Assembly: GCA_910890315.1 (NCBI GenBank)
Contig: CAJVGD010000012.1
Coordinates: forward strand, 310,001-374,000
Origin: Serendipita indica DSM 11827
Lineage: Eukaryota > Basidiomycota > Agaricomycetes > Sebacinales > Serendipitaceae
Direction: 5' to 3'
DNA length: 64,000 nt
Position numbers and translations under genes: made by a program. Below the pieces are notes generated by a model. That model searched no databases, was not told where the DNA came from, and was given only the letters and a program-made list of their open reading frames with translations. Positions 62,442 to 64,000 of the stretch are shown here, piece by piece. Each line of letters opens with the position of its first letter. Positions within the stretch are counted from its first letter, which is position 1.

Positions 62442-64000
62442 TTACGAGGTACCAGCCGACGAGCCAATCAGACGCTTCAGCTCTCCGAGCAGCTGCATCT
62501 GCTCATCACGCGAGAGCCCATTGACGATGGCCTGCATGACGCTCGCGACCGTAATTTCGTTGACGCGGATGAGGTTCGAGTAGTAGACGTAAGAGAACAT
62601 GCCCATCAGGAACTGGCAGTCCATCCGGTCGGTCATTCCGCCATGTCCAGGAATGCTGTGTCCAAAGTCTTTGATGTTGAACGCGCGCTTGAAGCCAGAG
62701 GCGAAGAAGCCGCCAAACGGTGCGACGAGCGAGGCGAATGTAGCCATCATGAGTGCATGGAACTGGAAGGGTGCCCAGGGAATCGTCGTCACTGTTCGTC
62801 CTGCCTATGATGGATCTGAGTATTGACGCAACCTAACGTAGTCAAACTCACCAAGAATGACGCAATCGCAACGGCTGGTTGAGTCAGTTTGAAATCTCTC
62901 CACACGAACACCGGGTTGGGTTTGCAGGTGAGTCCGCTAAATGCGGAGGCACCGAGATCCTTGACAGGGCAAATCATGTAATCGTATCGCATGAAGAAGC
63001 TAGCCCAGAAGAAACCAAAGATGAGCGTGCTAAAGAAGGCACCGACAAACCCCTCGACAGTCTTCTTAGGAGAGAGTGCAAAGAGCTGGGTACGACCGAG
63101 CGTGACACCTACAAGACATCAGCCAAGTCCCCCGGAGCGAAATTCTATTTACCCCAGAACCATGCAAAGATGTCGTTGCAAATGACAAGTGACGCTGGTA
63201 ACCAGAACCAGATCATACCCTCGAGGATATTGTCGACGATAAAGTGACTGGACACAACGACGACCAACAGCGTCATGTGAACCCATCCAAAGAGCGAGAA
63301 TTGTCGTTGGAGGTAATTCTTTTTGAGGGAGGCGACAAATCCCATGAAGCCTTTTGATTGTCAGCAGGGTAACAGGCACCCAGATGGCACACACCAAATA
63401 CATAGAGCATAAAGCTAATGAATCGATGGTTCGCAGCAAAAGGGTGGAAAACGGCTTCTGAAAATAGCACATGCTGTAGCGGTAGTGAGTATCGGTCGCT
63501 TGCTATCAGGTCCACACATACCTTGAGGTAGTAGATGATAGTTTCTCCGTAAAAGTAATAGTTTGCAATGGCAAAGAAGTACCAATTAAGCGTCTTGCTC
63601 CATGGATCGCGGATGCCCTGGAAGAGCTGCGTGATCTCGCGAAAGACGAGTGATTGAATGACAACGACGAGCATGATCATGTAGATATGACCTGCGAGTA
63701 GCAGACCTGGACGTAAAGTTAGCCACAAATCTAATAGCGACGTCGAGAACGAACCAAGGAAACCGCCGATGAGGACTAGGCCACTCATAATCCTGTTCCC
63801 TGTATCCTTGCGCTTCTTCAGTCCTTCAGGGGTGATGCCGGCCGGAGCTGAGCTGGACACGTCCACGGTGACCGGAATGCTCGTTACTTTCTCATGACTA
63901 TCCACGTTCTCGACTTCAATCTCTACTTTGGATTCTTTGGAATTGGCGGCAGACAAGTCTGTAGACGCCTTGCGTTTGCGGACCAATTTTTGAGAAGGGT
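62442..64000 (-). CDS. CDS1: CDP-diacylglycerol synthase (phosphatidate cytidylyltransferase), 5' end beyond window
   Basis: Makes CDP-diacylglycerol from CTP and phosphatidate in the endoplasmic reticulum membrane. Several helices are visible: RIMSGLVLIGGFLGSFSTS, IYMIMLVVVIQSLVFREI, HMTLLVVVVSSHFIVDNILE and GMIWFWLPASLVICNDIFAW. FGVTLGRTQLFALSPKKTVE and GFVGAFFSTLIFGFFWASFF follow, and the signature near the C-terminus reads KRAFNIKDFGHSIPGHGGMT followed by DRMDCQ. The end is RLIGSSAGTS. The N-terminal region (SSAPAGITPEGLKKRKDTG) is charged and cytosolic. The frame stays open to the window edge without an ATG, so the start lies past 64000 or in an exon beyond it. Its stop is 123 nt from the split-barrel copy 2 stop. 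Confidence 0.93.

Overview
The window is nuclear DNA of a filamentous basidiomycete, most likely an Agaricomycete. The evidence is gene-dense, roughly 50% GC sequence, genes cut by many short introns (mostly 45-70 nt, GT..AG), and fungal versions of conserved eukaryotic proteins (Wee1, Yak1, Pbs2, Bre1, Esa1, Erd1, Dbp7). I could not fix the order or genus. I saw no rRNA, no tRNA, no CRISPR and no intact transposon or virus-like element.

Layout, left to right. 0.3-2.1 kb (-): homeodomain transcription factor. 2.7-5.6 kb (-): Wee1 kinase. 5.7-8.1 kb (-): Gcn5 acetyltransferase. 8.1-10.4 kb (-): TFIIH subunit Tfb1. 10.6-14.0 kb (-): Yak1 kinase. 14.0-18.3 kb (+): splicing factor Rse1/SF3b3. 18.4-22.6 kb (-): LIM-LIM-C1-RhoGAP protein. 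23.0-24.7 kb (-): Psr1-like phosphatase. 24.9-28.2 kb (-): orphan membrane-anchored coiled-coil protein. 28.7-30.0 kb (-): F-box-like protein. 30.2-31.6 kb (+): GPN1 GTPase. 31.7-33.9 kb (-): MFS transporter. 34.5-36.6 kb (+): intronless LRR protein. 36.8-38.1 kb (+): cysteine synthase-like enzyme. 38.1-39.4 kb (-): Rpa43. 39.6-40.3 kb (+): Pam16. 40.5-44.3 kb (+): isoleucyl-tRNA synthetase. 44.3-45.1 kb (-): Snu23. 45.4-46.8 kb (+): Erd1/EXS protein. 46.9-49.3 kb (-): Dbp7 helicase. 49.5-51.5 kb (+): GH13 alpha-amylase with an apparent frame break. 52.2-55.6 kb (+): Bre1. 55.8-57.7 kb (-): Esa1. 58.5-60.5 kb (-): Pbs2. 60.7-62.3 kb (+): two tandem FMN split-barrel proteins. 62.4 kb to beyond the edge (-): CDP-diacylglycerol synthase, 5' end cut by the window.

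The content is mostly housekeeping and signalling: transcription and chromatin (Gcn5, Tfb1, Bre1, Esa1, Rpa43, GPN1), splicing (Rse1, Snu23), ribosome biogenesis (Dbp7), translation (IleRS), cell cycle and stress kinases (Wee1, Yak1, Pbs2), Rho signalling, mitochondrial import and lipid synthesis. There is no obvious shared pathway or biosynthetic cluster.

The points most worth a second look are structural: a 42-nt gap between the divergent start codons of YAK1 and RSE1, a 24-nt exon in a LIM domain, a 13-nt exon inside the Bre1 RING finger, a first exon of PAM16 that is only ATG, a Cys/His module in the Gcn5 N-terminus resembling animal PCAF, and a one-base frame discrepancy in a conserved block of the alpha-amylase. 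Exon joins were worked out by eye from frame continuity and splice consensus. Spans given for genes are start codon to stop codon with introns included.
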